Below are positions 63,841-64,000 of a stretch of 64,000 nt of DNA, piece after piece. The stretch spans positions 62,001-126,000 of the forward strand of contig NZ_JBHRYQ010000001.1 in the NCBI RefSeq assembly GCF_042649125.1, given 5' to 3'. Both the position numbers and the translations under genes were made by a program. The first letter of the stretch is position 1. Every line of letters starts with the position of its first letter. This DNA comes from Leadbetterella lacunae. GTDB lineage: Bacteria > Bacteroidota > Bacteroidia > Cytophagales > Spirosomataceae. Under the pieces are notes generated by a model. It did not search any database, had not been told where the DNA came from, and saw only the letters and a program-made list of their open reading frames with translations.

Positions 63841-64000
63841 GTTAAAAATTCCCGTTTCTACAAAAGTGAATTTTTTGTGTGTGAAGAAATTGAAAACAAA
63901 GCTAAAACCCATGCCGGCGAAGTGGCTGATAGTTCCCACAGGTGAGAACGTGTGATTTACGATGGGTAAAGTATACTTAAAGTCGCCAAATAAGTAAGTC
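63814..64000 (-). CDS. C-terminal fragment of a protein, cut by the window edge
   Basis: The minus strand is open from the right edge to a TAA at 63816-63814, giving about 61 residues of a C terminus (ending FTFVETGIFNKIKALKNT). It begins TYLFGDFKYTLPIVNHTF and contains GTISHFAGMGFSFVFNFF. Alternating hydrophobic and polar residues suggest beta strands, possibly the end of a membrane-associated protein. The convergent terminator supports a real gene end here. The family cannot be named from this piece. Confidence 0.55.
   Translation of the reverse strand, partial: TYLFGDFKYTLPIVNHTFSPVGTISHFAGMGFSFVFNFFTHKKFTFVETGIFNKIKALKNT

Noticed and set aside
1..64000. CRISPR arrays, tRNA or rRNA genes, insertion sequences, prophage or integration sites
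   Set aside because: No regularly spaced repeats, cloverleaf patterns, transposase or integrase domains, or terminal inverted repeats with target duplications were seen.

Overview
The window is AT-rich bacterial DNA from a member of the Bacteroidota, most likely the Cytophagales. The evidence is a SusC/SusD outer-membrane pair, two very large CotH proteins ending in gliding-motility-type (type IX secretion) C-terminal domains, many Cys-anchored lipoproteins, a lone alpha-type riboflavin synthase, and start regions that carry the Bacteroidota -7 promoter motif TAnnTTTG rather than strong Shine-Dalgarno sites. Genus and species cannot be fixed from the sequence. I saw no tRNA, rRNA, CRISPR array, transposase or prophage.

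Layout. 0.26-3.75 kb: a three-gene operon of two Gfo/Idh/MocA dehydrogenases and an AP-endonuclease-2-like TIM-barrel isomerase, closed by a terminator. 4.1-8.5 kb: three tandem SGNH-hydrolase-like lipoproteins with almost identical ends and spacers but diverged cores; no copy appears to keep both the nucleophile Ser and the catalytic His. 8.6-10.8 kb: a DEAD-box helicase, a small membrane protein and an SRPBCC protein. 11.1-22.8 kb (minus strand): SusC, SusD, a 1109-residue FG-GAP/UnbV lipoprotein, a vanadium-haloperoxidase-like lipoprotein and a membrane-anchored CRTAC1-type protein. Facing it at 23.2 kb is a LacI-family regulator, with a perfect 14-bp palindrome in the gap. This looks like a nutrient or surface-oxidation locus without any glycoside hydrolase.

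24.3-34.2 kb: a pentaheme cytochrome, MgtE, D-aminoacyl-tRNA deacylase, rhodanese, PASTA protein, riboflavin synthase, DUF1684 protein, a secreted metzincin-type protease, and an Lrp regulator divergent from alanine dehydrogenase. 34.4-44.8 kb: a secreted purple-acid-phosphatase-like enzyme converging on two CotH-kinase/lamin-tail surface proteins (912 and 1931 residues). 45-48.4 kb: NagA in an operon with a membrane protein and a CarboxypepD_reg-like protein. 48.4-64 kb: mainly housekeeping genes (topoisomerase IV subunit A, phosphofructokinase, AroQ, HemN, an ABC transporter, RadA, a second Lrp, L28, purine nucleoside phosphorylase), with a partial minus-strand gene at the right edge.

Most promising for new biology: the SGNH-like lipoprotein triplet with complementary catalytic losses, the SusCD/FG-GAP/haloperoxidase cluster, and the phosphatase/CotH group. 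Smaller points are an Asp-to-Asn change in the Mg-binding motif of phosphofructokinase, TTG or GTG start codons, and a terminator hairpin just upstream of the FG-GAP lipoprotein start.
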